From the NCBI GenBank assembly GCA_949283695.1, contig CASDTX010000034.1, forward strand, positions 1 to 41,233: a stretch of 41,233 nt of DNA, given 5' to 3'. Numbering within the stretch: the first letter of the stretch is position 1; the number at the start of each line of letters is the position of its first letter. Source of the DNA: an uncultured Eubacteriales bacterium (GTDB taxonomy: Bacteria > Bacillota > Clostridia > Lachnospirales > Lachnospiraceae). The notes under the pieces were generated by a model, which saw nothing but the letters and a program-made list of their open reading frames with translations, did not search any database and was not told the origin of the DNA. This document shows positions 7,998 through 16,313 of this stretch, one piece after another. The translations under genes were made by a program, and so were the position numbers.

Positions 7998-8954
7998 ATG
8001 AAAGCATTGGAATTCATAGAAGGAAGGGGAATTGTTCCGGTAATTAATATTGAAAAAAAGCAGCATGCGATTCCTCTTGCACAGGCGTTAATCGACGGTG
8101 GAATACCGTTGATTGAAGTTACATTAAGAAATGATACCTCTCTGGAATCGATCGCAAGTATACGAAAAGCATTTCCCCATATAACGATCGCGGCGGGAAC
8201 AGTTCTGTCATCCGCTGCGGCAAAAGAGGCGGAAGCTGCCGGAGCTGATATTATTGTGACTCCGGGATTTCAGAGAAAGACCGTAGAGTATTGTTTAGAA
8301 GAAGGAATCCCCATTATCCCAGGATGTGTTACTGCGACAGAGATTGCAGAGGCAGCGGATATGGGCCTGAAGTGCCTGAAATTCTTCCCTGCCGAGCAGT
8401 CAGGGGGAGTAAAGGCACTGGAATTATTAGGTGGTCCATTTCCTGAGATGAAATTCATCCCGACAGGTGGACTTAACTTTCATAATCTGTCTGGCTATCT
8501 ATCCTGTAGGAAAGTGATGGCATGCGGAGGAAGTTATATGGCGGATGCGGCTACGGTCAGAAAAGAGGAATGGGAAACCATAACGGCAAACTGCAGAAGG
8601 GCTGTCGAGATGTCTTTAGGATTTCAGCTGGCGCATATCGGAATTAATCACGCGGACGAAGAGGCGGCGGTGAGGACTGCGGAAGCATTTGGCAGGATTC
8701 TTAAGATACCGGTTGTTCAAAAGAATAGTTCCATATTTTCCGGCACATGGATAGAAAGTATGAAACAGATGTATATCGGAGAAAAGGGACATATCGGGAT
8801 CCACACCCATTCCATTCTACGAACAATGAATTACCTTCAGGAGCTGGGGATTGCATTTCGCGAAGAAGGACGCAAATATGATAAATCAGGGAACTTAAGC
8901 TGCGTATATATGAAAGAAGAAATTGCTGGTTTTGGCATACATTTTATACAGTAG
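7998..8954 (+). CDS. KDPG/KHG aldolase fused to a C-terminal VOC-like domain
   Basis: Residues 1-205 form an Eda-type aldolase: E40 and R44 in EVTLR, GTV (67-69), VTPGF (87-91) and the Schiff-base lysine K128 in KFFPAE. It would split 2-keto-3-deoxy-6-phosphogluconate (or an epimer) into pyruvate and glyceraldehyde 3-phosphate. Residues 209-318 are extra: AHIGINHADEE (212-222) and GHIGIHTHS (264-272), then YMKEEIAGFGIHF, a pattern like a vicinal-oxygen-chelate (glyoxalase-type) module. Ordinary Eda proteins stop near 210 residues. The start at 7998 has GGAGAG six bases upstream; the longer frame from 7956 would overlap the dehydratase gene. The role of the added domain is unknown. Confidence 0.88.
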   Translation: MKALEFIEGRGIVPVINIEKKQHAIPLAQALIDGGIPLIEVTLRNDTSLESIASIRKAFPHITIAAGTVLSSAAAKEAEAAGADIIVTPGFQRKTVEYCLEEGIPIIPGCVTATEIAEAADMGLKCLKFFPAEQSGGVKALELLGGPFPEMKFIPTGGLNFHNLSGYLSCRKVMACGGSYMADAATVRKEEWETITANCRRAVEMSLGFQLAHIGINHADEEAAVRTAEAFGRILKIPVVQKNSSIFSGTWIESMKQMYIGEKGHIGIHTHSILRTMNYLQELGIAFREEGRKYDKSGNLSCVYMKEEIAGFGIHFIQ

Positions 8955-8965
8955 GAGGCAGACAG

Positions 8966-9988
8966 ATGAAGAAAGTAATCGGACTTGGAGACTTGCTGGT
9001 TAGTTTCTCGCCGCCGGGATATCAGAGAATTATACAGGCGAATTCCTTTGACATTTCTTATACCGGAGCTGAGGCGAATGTTTGTGTCTCGCTGAGCTGT
9101 TTTGGCATTCCTGCCAGTTATGTTACCCGCCTGCCGGACAATGCCGTCGGGAAAGCCGCCGCTGCTATGCTGAATAAGTTCGGAGTATCAACAGAATATA
9201 TTTGCTACGGAGGGAGCCGGATCGGTCTGCTTTATCTGGAAAAAGGAGCGTCGCAAAGGCCGTCGCGGGTGATTTATGACAGAAGTGGCTCTGCTATTTG
9301 CGAGGCTGGATCAGGTTTCTTTGACTGGGATTCTATCTATCAGGATGCTCAGTGGTTGCATTTTACCGGCATTACGCCGGCGCTGAGCAGCACAACACCG
9401 GAATTATGCCTGGAGGCATGCCGAAAAGCGAAGGAATATGGCCTGACGGTTAGCTGCGACTTGAATTACAGGAAGAAACTGTGGAGCACACAGAGAGCTC
9501 GACAGGTCATGGAAAAGCTGCTGCCGTATGTAGATGTTCTGATTGCCAATGAAGAAGATGCGGAAAAAGTACTTGGCCTGAAGCCTGGAGGAACGAATGT
9601 AGATACGGGAATTTTAAATATAGAAGGATATATGGATGTGGCCGAGCAGATTTCAAGAAACTATCACATTCCATATATAGCGACTACTCTGAGAAAAAGT
9701 ATTTCTGCTTCTGACAATCAATGGTCGGCACTGCTGTACCATGATGGAAAAACATTTTTGTCAAAGGAATATCGCATTCATATTGTGAATCGGGTGGGCG
9801 GAGGCGACAGTTTTGCTGCCGGACTCATCTATGGCCTGCTTCAGCAGTTTGAAGATCAGAAGACAATAGAGTTTGCCGCCGCGGCTTCCTGCTTAAAGCA
9901 CAGTATCGAATACGATTATAATCTGGTGACGGCAGAGGAAGTGATGGAACTGGTAAATGGAAGCGGGTCTGGCCGGGTACAGAGATAG
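8966..9988 (+). CDS. PfkB family sugar kinase, probable 2-keto-3-deoxygluconate kinase
   Basis: 340 residues with both PfkB signatures: the N-terminal GAEANVCVSLSCFG (34-47) that holds the sugar, and the C-terminal VGGGDSFAAG (277-286) with catalytic base D281. The NYRKKLW segment (167-173) is shared with many KDG kinases. It should use ATP to phosphorylate the 2-keto-3-deoxy acid made by the dehydratase, supplying the aldolase encoded just upstream (11-bp gap). It is the last gene of the TRAP operon. The exact sugar epimer (gluconate or galactonate series) is not visible. Confidence 0.85.
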   Translation: MKKVIGLGDLLVSFSPPGYQRIIQANSFDISYTGAEANVCVSLSCFGIPASYVTRLPDNAVGKAAAAMLNKFGVSTEYICYGGSRIGLLYLEKGASQRPSRVIYDRSGSAICEAGSGFFDWDSIYQDAQWLHFTGITPALSSTTPELCLEACRKAKEYGLTVSCDLNYRKKLWSTQRARQVMEKLLPYVDVLIANEEDAEKVLGLKPGGTNVDTGILNIEGYMDVAEQISRNYHIPYIATTLRKSISASDNQWSALLYHDGKTFLSKEYRIHIVNRVGGGDSFAAGLIYGLLQQFEDQKTIEFAAAASCLKHSIEYDYNLVTAEEVMELVNGSGSGRVQR

Positions 9989-10087
9989 CGGGAAGTATTG
10001 GGAGGACTTAGCGGGAGCCGCAAGGGCAGAAGTGTGTGAACGACGGAGATGCAGATTTATTTTTTTGCATTTTCACACGTTAAAGCA
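9989..10087. other. Gap between catabolic operon and aroE with an imperfect hairpin
   Basis: GTGTGAA near 10034-10040 can pair with TTCACAC near 10072-10078, with ATGCA/TGCAT pairing inside. There is a T run in the loop but no T tail, so it is at best a weak terminator for the sugar-acid operon. I see no gene here. Confidence 0.3.
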
Positions 10088-10116
10088 TTGAAGAGCTGGA
10101 ATTGTTGTGCTATACT
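10088..10116 (+). promoter_or_regulatory. Promoter of aroE
   Basis: TTGAAG (10088-10093), 17-bp spacer, TATACT (10111-10116). Transcription would start near 10123, which rules out the in-frame ATG at 10107 as the aroE start. Confidence 0.75.
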
Positions 10117-10181
10117 ATACCTGCATTTTATTCCGCGGGACTGATCTGCCAGACGCGGAGAGAGATTCGGGAGGAAACAGG

Positions 10182-11057
10182 ATGGAAAGCAGAATTAACG
10201 GGCATACAAGACTCTATGCACTGATCGGCTCACCGGTAGGTCATTCCGGCTCACCGGCTATGTATAATTACAGCTTCGCGAAACTGGGAATTGACGCGGC
10301 GTATCTCGCGTTTGATATTCCGCTTGAGAAAACGAAAGATGCCATTGAAGCATTCCGTACACTGAATGCAGGCGGCTTTAATATAACGATGCCGAATAAA
10401 ACAGCGACTGCCCAGCTGGTGGACCGGCTGTCTCCGGCAGCAGAGCTGGTAGGAGCATGCAATACTGTGGTAGTGGAAGAAGACGGCAGCATGACCGGAC
10501 ATATTACGGACGGAACCGGATTTATCCGCAATCTGAAAGAACACGGGGTTGAAGTGAAGGGACAGAAGCTCGTACTTCTGGGAACCGGCGGAGCGGCGAC
10601 GGCGATTGCGGTGCAGGCAGCCCTGGACGGTGCCAGTGAGATCGCGATCTTCAACCGTAAGGATGAGTTCTATGCCAACGGAGAGAAAACGGTGGAGAAG
10701 ATCCGGAAGGCCGTGCCTTCGATCGCAAAAGTCAGCATTGAAGATCTGGATCAGACAGAGCTTCTGGGACAGGTGATCGCAGAGAGCGATATTCTGGTCA
10801 ACGCGACACGCGCGGGAATGAGCCCGCTGGAGAACGTCCTTCCCGTGCCGGCAGAATTCCTGCGCAAGGACCTGGCTGTGGCGGACGTGGTATATAATCC
10901 GCGGGAGACGCTGCTTCTGAAAAAGGCCAAAGAGGCTGGGTGCCGCGCAGCAGTGGGCGGAATTGGAATGCTTCTGTGGCAGGGGGCAGCTGCGTTTGAA
11001 CTGTACACAGGACAGGAGATGCCCGTTCAGGAAGTAATGGAGAGGTTCTTCTCATGA
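10182..11057 (+). CDS. aroE: Shikimate (or quinate/shikimate) 5-dehydrogenase
   Basis: 291 residues. The substrate motif IGSPVGHSGSP (15-25) gives the two serines that hold the shikimate carboxylate. K73 (NITMPNK) and D110 (ITDGTGF) are the catalytic Lys-Asp pair. GTGGAA (134-139) is the NAD(P) loop. The C-terminal VGGIGMLLWQGAAAFELYTG motif is complete. It reduces 3-dehydroshikimate to shikimate in the aromatic pathway, or acts on quinate/shikimate in catabolism. It stands apart from other aro genes and is coupled to a transporter, so a paralog with a transport-linked role is possible. The start at 10182 is set by GGGAGGA (10169-10175) and the promoter. Confidence 0.9.
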   Translation: MESRINGHTRLYALIGSPVGHSGSPAMYNYSFAKLGIDAAYLAFDIPLEKTKDAIEAFRTLNAGGFNITMPNKTATAQLVDRLSPAAELVGACNTVVVEEDGSMTGHITDGTGFIRNLKEHGVEVKGQKLVLLGTGGAATAIAVQAALDGASEIAIFNRKDEFYANGEKTVEKIRKAVPSIAKVSIEDLDQTELLGQVIAESDILVNATRAGMSPLENVLPVPAEFLRKDLAVADVVYNPRETLLLKKAKEAGCRAAVGGIGMLLWQGAAAFELYTGQEMPVQEVMERFFS

Positions 11058-11959
11058 GACGCAGATCAACGAACAATCTTCTTCTGGCGCTGACCGCTTT
11101 TATCTGGGGCAGCGCCTTTGTTGCGCAGAGCATGGGCATGGATTATCTGGGACCGTTCACGTTCAATTCGATCCGGAGCCTGATGGGCGGACTTGTACTG
11201 ATTCCCGTCATCTTCCTTATGAGGAAAGGAAAGAAACCGGCACATACCAGACAAGAGAAAAAGACCCTGGTCATCGGCGGTATCTGCTGCGGAATTGCGC
11301 TGGCTGTGGGAAGCTCGCTGCAGCAGATCGGCCTGGTATACACCAGCGCGGGAAAAGCAGGCTTCATCACGGCACTGTATATCCTTCTGGTTCCGCTGCT
11401 GGGGATTCCCCTTGGGAAACGGGCCGGCCTGCGGGTGTGGATCAATGCTGCGCTGGCTATGGCGGGCATGTATTTTCTCTGTATTACAGATGGATTCTCC
11501 ATATCAAAGGGAGATTTTTTCGTGCTTTTGTGTGCCGGGGCATTCTCTGTTCATATTCTGGTGATTGATTATTTCGCACCGAAAGTGGATGGGGTAAGTC
11601 TGTCGTGTATTCAGTTCTTTGTATGCGGGATTCTGTGTGCGGTTCCGGCAATGGTCTCAGAGCAGCCGCAGCTCCGCTGGATCCTTGCGGCGTGGATGCC
11701 GCTGGTCTATGCCGGAGTTCTGTCCTGCGGCGTGGCCTATACGCTTCAGGTGATCGCCCAGAAGAATACGGATCCGGCTGTGGCGTCCCTGATTCTCAGT
11801 CTGGAATCCGTGTTTTCTGTGATCACGGGCTGGATCGTTCTTGGTGAGCGGCTGTCTGGGCGGGAATTGTTCGGATGTGGACTTGTATTTGCGGCAGTGA
11901 TTCTGTCACAGATTCCATCGCCGGATAATCGCAAGGGAACAGAGGCAGTGCGCCGCTGA
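11054..11959 (+). CDS. EamA/DMT superfamily transporter
   Basis: 301 residues with ten hydrophobic helices in two five-helix repeats, as in RhaT/EamA carriers. The first repeat has LTAFIWGSAFVAQ and the second AGVLSCGVAYTLQVIAQK, followed by PAVASLILSLESVFSVITGW, the standard EamA ending. These proteins move metabolites such as amino acids or sugars in either direction. Its ATG overlaps the aroE stop by four bases (ATGA), so the two are translationally coupled. That suggests, but does not show, an aromatic precursor as substrate. A strong hairpin terminator follows. Confidence 0.9.
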   Translation: MRRRSTNNLLLALTAFIWGSAFVAQSMGMDYLGPFTFNSIRSLMGGLVLIPVIFLMRKGKKPAHTRQEKKTLVIGGICCGIALAVGSSLQQIGLVYTSAGKAGFITALYILLVPLLGIPLGKRAGLRVWINAALAMAGMYFLCITDGFSISKGDFFVLLCAGAFSVHILVIDYFAPKVDGVSLSCIQFFVCGILCAVPAMVSEQPQLRWILAAWMPLVYAGVLSCGVAYTLQVIAQKNTDPAVASLILSLESVFSVITGWIVLGERLSGRELFGCGLVFAAVILSQIPSPDNRKGTEAVRR

Positions 11960-11980
11960 TGGCTCAATAAACAGAACAGA

Positions 11981-12030
11981 GGGCCGCTGCTTCCTGGAAC
12001 AGAGATTCTGCAGCCAGGAGGCAGCGGCCC
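11981..12030. terminator. Terminator between EamA gene and murF (convergent)
   Basis: GGGCCGCTGCTTCCTGG (11981-11997) pairs with CCAGGAGGCAGCGGCCC (12014-12030), a very stable stem. T-rich sequence after it (TTGGTGTTGGTTTTC) is interrupted. It lies between two convergent genes and probably ends both. Confidence 0.75.
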
Positions 12031-12046
12031 TTGGTGTTGGTTTTCG

Positions 12047-13438
12047 TCAGAAGAGGCCCGGATCCTGCAGGCGGGATACGATCTCAGGGAACTCCATAGC
12101 ATGGGAGGCCTTGACCAGGATGGTATCCCCCTTCTTAAGGAGCTGCCCGGCTTCTGAGAAGAAAGCCTCTTTTGTATCAAAGCAGATCAGTCTGCCTTCG
12201 GTTTCTGCGGCAGAGACGGACTGGCGTATGGTTTCTGCAGCTTTGCTCATGGACGCTCCGATGCAGAGAACAAGGTGGATTCCGGTGTCCAGCGCATGAC
12301 GAATGACTTCTTCGTGCATGTGCAGACTGTTTTCTCCAAGCTCGCCCATGTCGCCTAAGACAGCCGCTGTCCGTGTGTCTGCATAAGAGAGAACGTCCAG
12401 TGAGGCTTTCATGGACACGGGATTCGCGTTGTAGCAGTCGTCAATGATCGTGCAGCGGCCGGTCTCGATCAGGTGATTCCGTCCGGCAATGGGGACATTG
12501 GCCTCGATTCCGGCGGCGATCTCCTCATCCGTCATTCCCAGCGCGTACCCCACAGCCGCTCCGGCCAGGGCATTGTGTACCATATGTGCGCCGGGAATAT
12601 TGATGTGGGCGTGGAAACGGGAGCCAGGAGTGACAAATTCGGCGTCCGTGCCTTTTAATCCGCGGCTTTCTGCCTGCTCGGCATGAAACGGACAGGTGCT
12701 GTCCAGGCCGAAATAGACAGGGGCGATCCCGTTCTCGGGAACGAATCCCCTCAGCTTATCATCATCTCCGTTTAGGATGATCGTGCCGGCCGGATTCATA
12801 TAGGCAAACATTTCTGTTTTGGCTTTCAGAATGCCGTCTCGGGTGCCCAGATTTTCCAGATGGGCAACGCCGATGTTCGTGATCACGCAGAGATCGGGGC
12901 GGGCAATTTTCGCCAGCCGCGACATCTCTCCGAAGTGGCTGATTCCCATTTCCAGAACCGCAACTTCGTGATCTTCCCGGATCTGAAATACCGTCAGAGG
13001 CAGTCCGATCTCATTATTGAAGTTGCCCTCTGTCTTAAGAACCCGGTATCTCTGTGAGAGGACGGAGGCGATCATTTCTTTCGTGCTTGTCTTGCCTACG
13101 CTTCCGGAGATGCCGACTACCTTGATATCCAGGGAACGGCGGTAGTGTTCTGCAATATCTTTTAACGCTTGCTCGCAGGAACGGACGCGAATGTAAGGAT
13201 AGGGGACGTCGCCCAGATCCTGTTCCGATACAGAACAGAGTGCTCCTTTCTCCATAACCTGGGGGATGAAGGAGTGACCGTCCACACGTGCTCCTTTGAT
13301 GGCAATGAAGAGGCTGTCTTTCTCTGCTTTGCGGCTGTCAATGACCACACTGCTGACTTCCCTTGAAGAGAGCGCGGCATCCCCGTAATAGGTGCCGCCG
13401 CAGGCAGCCGCGATCTCCTGTAATGACATATGTTTCAT
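12047..13438 (-). CDS. murF: UDP-N-acetylmuramoyl-tripeptide--D-alanyl-D-alanine ligase
   Basis: 463 residues. The ATP loop is GISGSVGKTS (109-118), followed by the Mur-ligase motifs EMGISHFGEMSRL, NIGVAHLENLGTRDGI with KAKTE (the lysine that is carbamylated in this family) and IDDCYNANPVSM. The N-terminal UDP-MurNAc-tripeptide-binding domain is present (VVIDSRKAEKDSLFIA). MurF adds D-Ala-D-Ala to the peptidoglycan precursor in the cytoplasm. The D-Ala-D-Ala ligase gene lies just upstream on the same strand, so product and user are neighbours, although a terminator stands between them. Two in-frame ATGs (13438 and 13429) are possible starts. Confidence 0.97.
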   Translation of the reverse strand: MKHMSLQEIAAACGGTYYGDAALSSREVSSVVIDSRKAEKDSLFIAIKGARVDGHSFIPQVMEKGALCSVSEQDLGDVPYPYIRVRSCEQALKDIAEHYRRSLDIKVVGISGSVGKTSTKEMIASVLSQRYRVLKTEGNFNNEIGLPLTVFQIREDHEVAVLEMGISHFGEMSRLAKIARPDLCVITNIGVAHLENLGTRDGILKAKTEMFAYMNPAGTIILNGDDDKLRGFVPENGIAPVYFGLDSTCPFHAEQAESRGLKGTDAEFVTPGSRFHAHINIPGAHMVHNALAGAAVGYALGMTDEEIAAGIEANVPIAGRNHLIETGRCTIIDDCYNANPVSMKASLDVLSYADTRTAAVLGDMGELGENSLHMHEEVIRHALDTGIHLVLCIGASMSKAAETIRQSVSAAETEGRLICFDTKEAFFSEAGQLLKKGDTILVKASHAMEFPEIVSRLQDPGLF

Positions 13439-13510
13439 ATCATGGATTCCCTTTCTGTTGAATTCATATTCGGCGTGACAAGAGCAGCTGGACCCGTGTC
13501 ACAGAAGAAA

Positions 13511-13533
13511 CGGGCATCCGTGCCGGATGCCCG
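13511..13533 (-). terminator. Terminator after ddl
   Basis: CGGGCATCCG (13511-13520) and CGGATGCCCG (13524-13533) make a perfect 10-bp stem with a 3-nt loop. On the minus strand it is followed by TTTCTTCT. It lies 12 bp past the ddl stop, so murF probably needs its own promoter or read-through. Confidence 0.85.
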
Positions 13534-13544
13534 AAATAGGTCCG

Positions 13545-14609
13545 TTAAGCGGAATATCTGGCTTCGATGGATTTCTGGATGATCATCTCGCACAGATCCC
13601 CGTACTCGATTCCCACAGCTTTGGCCTCTTTGGGCATCAGGCTGGCAGCGGTCATGCCGGGCAGCGTGTTCATTTCCAGGCAGTACAGGTTCCCTGCTTC
13701 ATCCAGGAGGAAGTCTGCACGGCTGTAGACATTCAGCTTCAGTGCATGGTAGGCTTTCACTGTGAGTTCCATCATGCGGGCTTCGATCTCTTTCGGGATA
13801 TCTGCGGGACAGACTTCCTCTGTGGCGCCGTCCTGATACTTATTCGCATAGTCGAAGAACCCGGTCTTGGGGATGATCTCAATGGGCGGAAGTGCCTGCC
13901 CGTCAATGATGCCGCAGGCGAATTCCCGGCCTTTGATGTATGCCTCAACGATGACCTCATCTTCGTAGCGGAAGGATTTCTTAAGTGCTTCTTCATACTC
14001 ACTTTCGGTGGTTACAATATACACGCCGATGCTGGAGCCGCCGGAGCAGGGCTTAATGACTGCCGGAAGTGACAGGCCGGCAGCTGTGAGAGAGTGATCC
14101 TTGCTGTCCTTGTGCAGGCAGACACCCGCGGGGGTATCAACGCCTGCCTGGAGGAAGATCTGCTTGGTAAATCCTTTGTCCATGGCCACGGCGCAGCCGA
14201 GAGAGTCCGGGCCTGTGTACCGAATGCCCAGCAGGTCGAAGGTGGCCTGAAGCTTCCCGTTCTCTCCTTCGCCTCCGTGCAGGCCGAGGAAGGTGATGTC
14301 TGCCATCCGGCAGAGCTCGATGACATTAGGGCCCAGGAAGCAGTCAGACTGATCCGGACGGGATGCCTTGACCGCGGCAAGATCCGGTTCCTCGGTTCCG
14401 ATATTTCCGGCGATTTCAAGACCGTGTCCGGGGAGGGTGAATACTTCCTCCAGGTTCTCCGGCGCGTTCTCAAGGCCCAGGAACACATCCAGCAGGAATG
14501 CGTCGTGTCCTTTCTCAATCAGCGTTCTGCAGATGCCGGCGGCGGAAGCAAGAGAAACATCGCGCTCTGTGCTTAGGCCCCCTGCCAGTACTATAATTTT
14601 CATAATCAC
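13545..14609 (-). CDS. ddl: D-alanine--D-alanine ligase
   Basis: 354 residues with ATP-grasp architecture. The N-terminal domain begins KIIVLAGGLSTERDVSLAS, then LHGGEGENGKLQ (substrate-binding loop), KPCSGGSSIGVYIV (ATP loop) and the metal-binding end EMNTLPGMTAASLMP. It joins two D-alanines for the peptidoglycan precursor used by MurF. A GTG at 14609 and an ATG at 14603 (MKIIVL) both follow AAGGAG; spacing is 5 and 11 bases. I keep the GTG, with the ATG close behind. It is somewhat longer than E. coli DdlB, as is common in Clostridia. No residue pattern suggests D-Lac or D-Ser specificity, but I would not exclude it. Confidence 0.95.
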   Translation of the reverse strand: MIMKIIVLAGGLSTERDVSLASAAGICRTLIEKGHDAFLLDVFLGLENAPENLEEVFTLPGHGLEIAGNIGTEEPDLAAVKASRPDQSDCFLGPNVIELCRMADITFLGLHGGEGENGKLQATFDLLGIRYTGPDSLGCAVAMDKGFTKQIFLQAGVDTPAGVCLHKDSKDHSLTAAGLSLPAVIKPCSGGSSIGVYIVTTESEYEEALKKSFRYEDEVIVEAYIKGREFACGIIDGQALPPIEIIPKTGFFDYANKYQDGATEEVCPADIPKEIEARMMELTVKAYHALKLNVYSRADFLLDEAGNLYCLEMNTLPGMTAASLMPKEAKAVGIEYGDLCEMIIQKSIEARYSA

Positions 14610-14637
14610 TTATACTCCTTTTTATCTGGTTTCCGGA

Positions 14638-14685
14638 CAGACCGGGCTGCCCTCATAGATTTCTTATGCGGCAGACCGGACTGCC
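14638..14685. repeat. Pair of palindromic repeats between ddl and pncB
   Basis: CAGACCGGGCTGCC (14638-14651) and CAGACCGGACTGCC (14672-14685) differ at one base. Each is nearly its own reverse complement, and the segment between them has CATA and TATG arms, so the whole stretch can fold into one long imperfect hairpin. No T tail follows on either strand. Confidence 0.6.
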
Positions 14686-14711
14686 GGCTTTCGATTATTA
14701 TCGGTTTTCGG

Positions 14712-16160
14712 TCAGATATGCACACGGTTCAGCAGCTCTGTCTTGGTGTCATAGAGCTTCTGTGACAGATCTACGTATACCTTATGCGGGTTGAAGAGAC
14801 GTTTGGTCTCATCCCACAGCGTTTCCTTTTCCTGACGGCAGAATTCTGCGATTTCTTTGACAGAAGGAGACTGGTATTTACATTCGCCCCGGATAAAGAT
14901 GGGTTTCAGAATCTCCTTCATTGTATAGGTGCCGCCTTCCAGGCGGGTCTTTTTCCACGTGGCATTCGGGTCGAAGAGAAGGAGGTCTTTGGATGTATCC
15001 CATTCCTCTCCCACGAAGCAGATCAGATCTGCGCGCATCTTTCCGGTCTCCTTGTCGTAGATCCGGTAGATGGTCTTATTCCCGGGATTGGTGATCTTCT
15101 CGATATTCTCGGAGATCTTGATCTTGGGAACGAATTCGCCTTCTTCATTCTGGATTGCAGCCAGCTTATACACGCCGCCGAAGGACGGACAGTCTTTGGA
15201 CGTGATCAGGTTCGTGCCCACTCCCCAGGAAGTAATGGCTGCACCCTGGATCATCAGGTCGTTGATCAGGAACTCGTCCAGGTCATTGGACGCCGCGATG
15301 ACGGCATCCGGGAAACCGGCCTCATCCAGCATCTTGCGGGCCTTTTTAGACAGGTATGCAAGGTCTCCGGAGTCCAGGCGGATCCCATAACTCTTGGGAT
15401 GGATCCCTGCCTCCCGCATCTCCCGGAACACGCGGATGGCGTTGGGAACACCGGATTTCAGCGTGTCATAGGTATCCACCAGAAGTGTACATGCGTTGGG
15501 ATAGAGACGGGCGTATTCTTTGAATGCAGTGTACTCGTCCTTAAAGCTCATAATCCAGCTGTGCGCGTGGGTTCCGAGAACCGGGACATCGAACAGCTCA
15601 CCGGCCAGTACATTGGAGGTCCCCACACATCCGCCGATCATGGCTGCCCTTGCGCCGTAGAGTCCCGCGTCCGGGCCCTGAGCCCGCCGGAGACCGAACT
15701 CCATGACTCCATTGCCCTTTGCCGCGTAGACGACACGGGAAGCCTTGGTCGCGATCAGACATTGATGGTTGATAATGGTCAGGATCGCTGTCTCTACCAG
15801 CTGGGCTTCCATAATCGGCGCCACGACTTTAATCAGGGGCTCTCGCGGGAAGATCACGCTTCCCTCAGGGATCGCGTAGATATCCCCGCTGAAATGAAAG
15901 CCGCTCAGATAGTGAAGAAAATCTTCACTGAAAATCCCAAGTCCCCGCAGATAATCCACGTCATCATAAGAAAAGTTCAGATTCTTGATGTAGTCGATGA
16001 CCTGTTCAAGACCGGCCATGATCGAATAGCCGCCCTTGTTCGGATTTTCACGGAAAAACATGTCGAAAATAACGGTTTCGTTTTCCTGTGTCTCAAAATA
16101 ACCCTGCATCATCGTCAGTTCATACAGATCCGTGAGCAGAGTGAGATTTTGTGCGCTCAT
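14712..16160 (-). CDS. pncB: Nicotinate phosphoribosyltransferase
   Basis: 482 residues, the usual length for the Gram-positive enzyme. It opens with LLTDLYELTMMQGYF and has GLRRAQGPDAG (phosphoribose site), GTHAHSWIMSF (with the histidine that is phosphorylated in the family), RLDSGDLAYLSKKAR and ASNDLDE, and WGVGTNL. It makes nicotinate mononucleotide from nicotinate, PRPP and ATP, the first step of NAD salvage. A well-formed promoter and a structured leader of about 100 nt lie upstream. The ribosome site is AGAGGGA. The long open frame antisense to this gene has no recognisable content. Confidence 0.97.
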   Translation of the reverse strand: MSAQNLTLLTDLYELTMMQGYFETQENETVIFDMFFRENPNKGGYSIMAGLEQVIDYIKNLNFSYDDVDYLRGLGIFSEDFLHYLSGFHFSGDIYAIPEGSVIFPREPLIKVVAPIMEAQLVETAILTIINHQCLIATKASRVVYAAKGNGVMEFGLRRAQGPDAGLYGARAAMIGGCVGTSNVLAGELFDVPVLGTHAHSWIMSFKDEYTAFKEYARLYPNACTLLVDTYDTLKSGVPNAIRVFREMREAGIHPKSYGIRLDSGDLAYLSKKARKMLDEAGFPDAVIAASNDLDEFLINDLMIQGAAITSWGVGTNLITSKDCPSFGGVYKLAAIQNEEGEFVPKIKISENIEKITNPGNKTIYRIYDKETGKMRADLICFVGEEWDTSKDLLLFDPNATWKKTRLEGGTYTMKEILKPIFIRGECKYQSPSVKEIAEFCRQEKETLWDETKRLFNPHKVYVDLSQKLYDTKTELLNRVHI

Positions 16161-16207
16161 GTTTTTTCCCTCTTTTCATTTGCTGGCAGCGCCGTGATAA
16201 GCAGCGT

Positions 16208-16253
16208 CTGCCGTAATTCATGACGGCAGGAAGCACGCCGGGCGCGCTTCCTG
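16208..16253 (-). promoter_or_regulatory. Structured leader of pncB with overlapping stems
   Basis: CAGGAAGCACGCC (16227-16239) pairs with GGCGCGCTTCCTG (16241-16253) with one mismatch. A second stem, CTGCCGT (16208-16214) with ACGGCAG (16223-16229), shares three bases with the first. In the pncB transcript both fall between transcription start and start codon. On the plus strand the larger stem is followed by a T-rich run, so it could also act as a terminator for plus-strand transcripts. Confidence 0.45.
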
Positions 16254-16269
16254 TCCGTTTTTCTTTTCG

Positions 16270-16297
16270 ATTATAGCATAAGACGGGGAAAAGTAAA
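16270..16297 (-). promoter_or_regulatory. Promoter of pncB
   Basis: On the minus strand TTTACT (16292-16297), 16-bp spacer, perfect TATAAT (16270-16275). Transcription would start near 16263, about 100 nt before the pncB ATG. Confidence 0.7.
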
Positions 16298-16313
16298 AGA
16301 ATGCCTTTGTGTT

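Noticed and set aside
14784-16223. Long open frame of 479 codons on the plus strand
   Set aside because: It is fully antisense to pncB, has no recognisable domain and no ribosome site. The pncB motifs are intact on the other strand.
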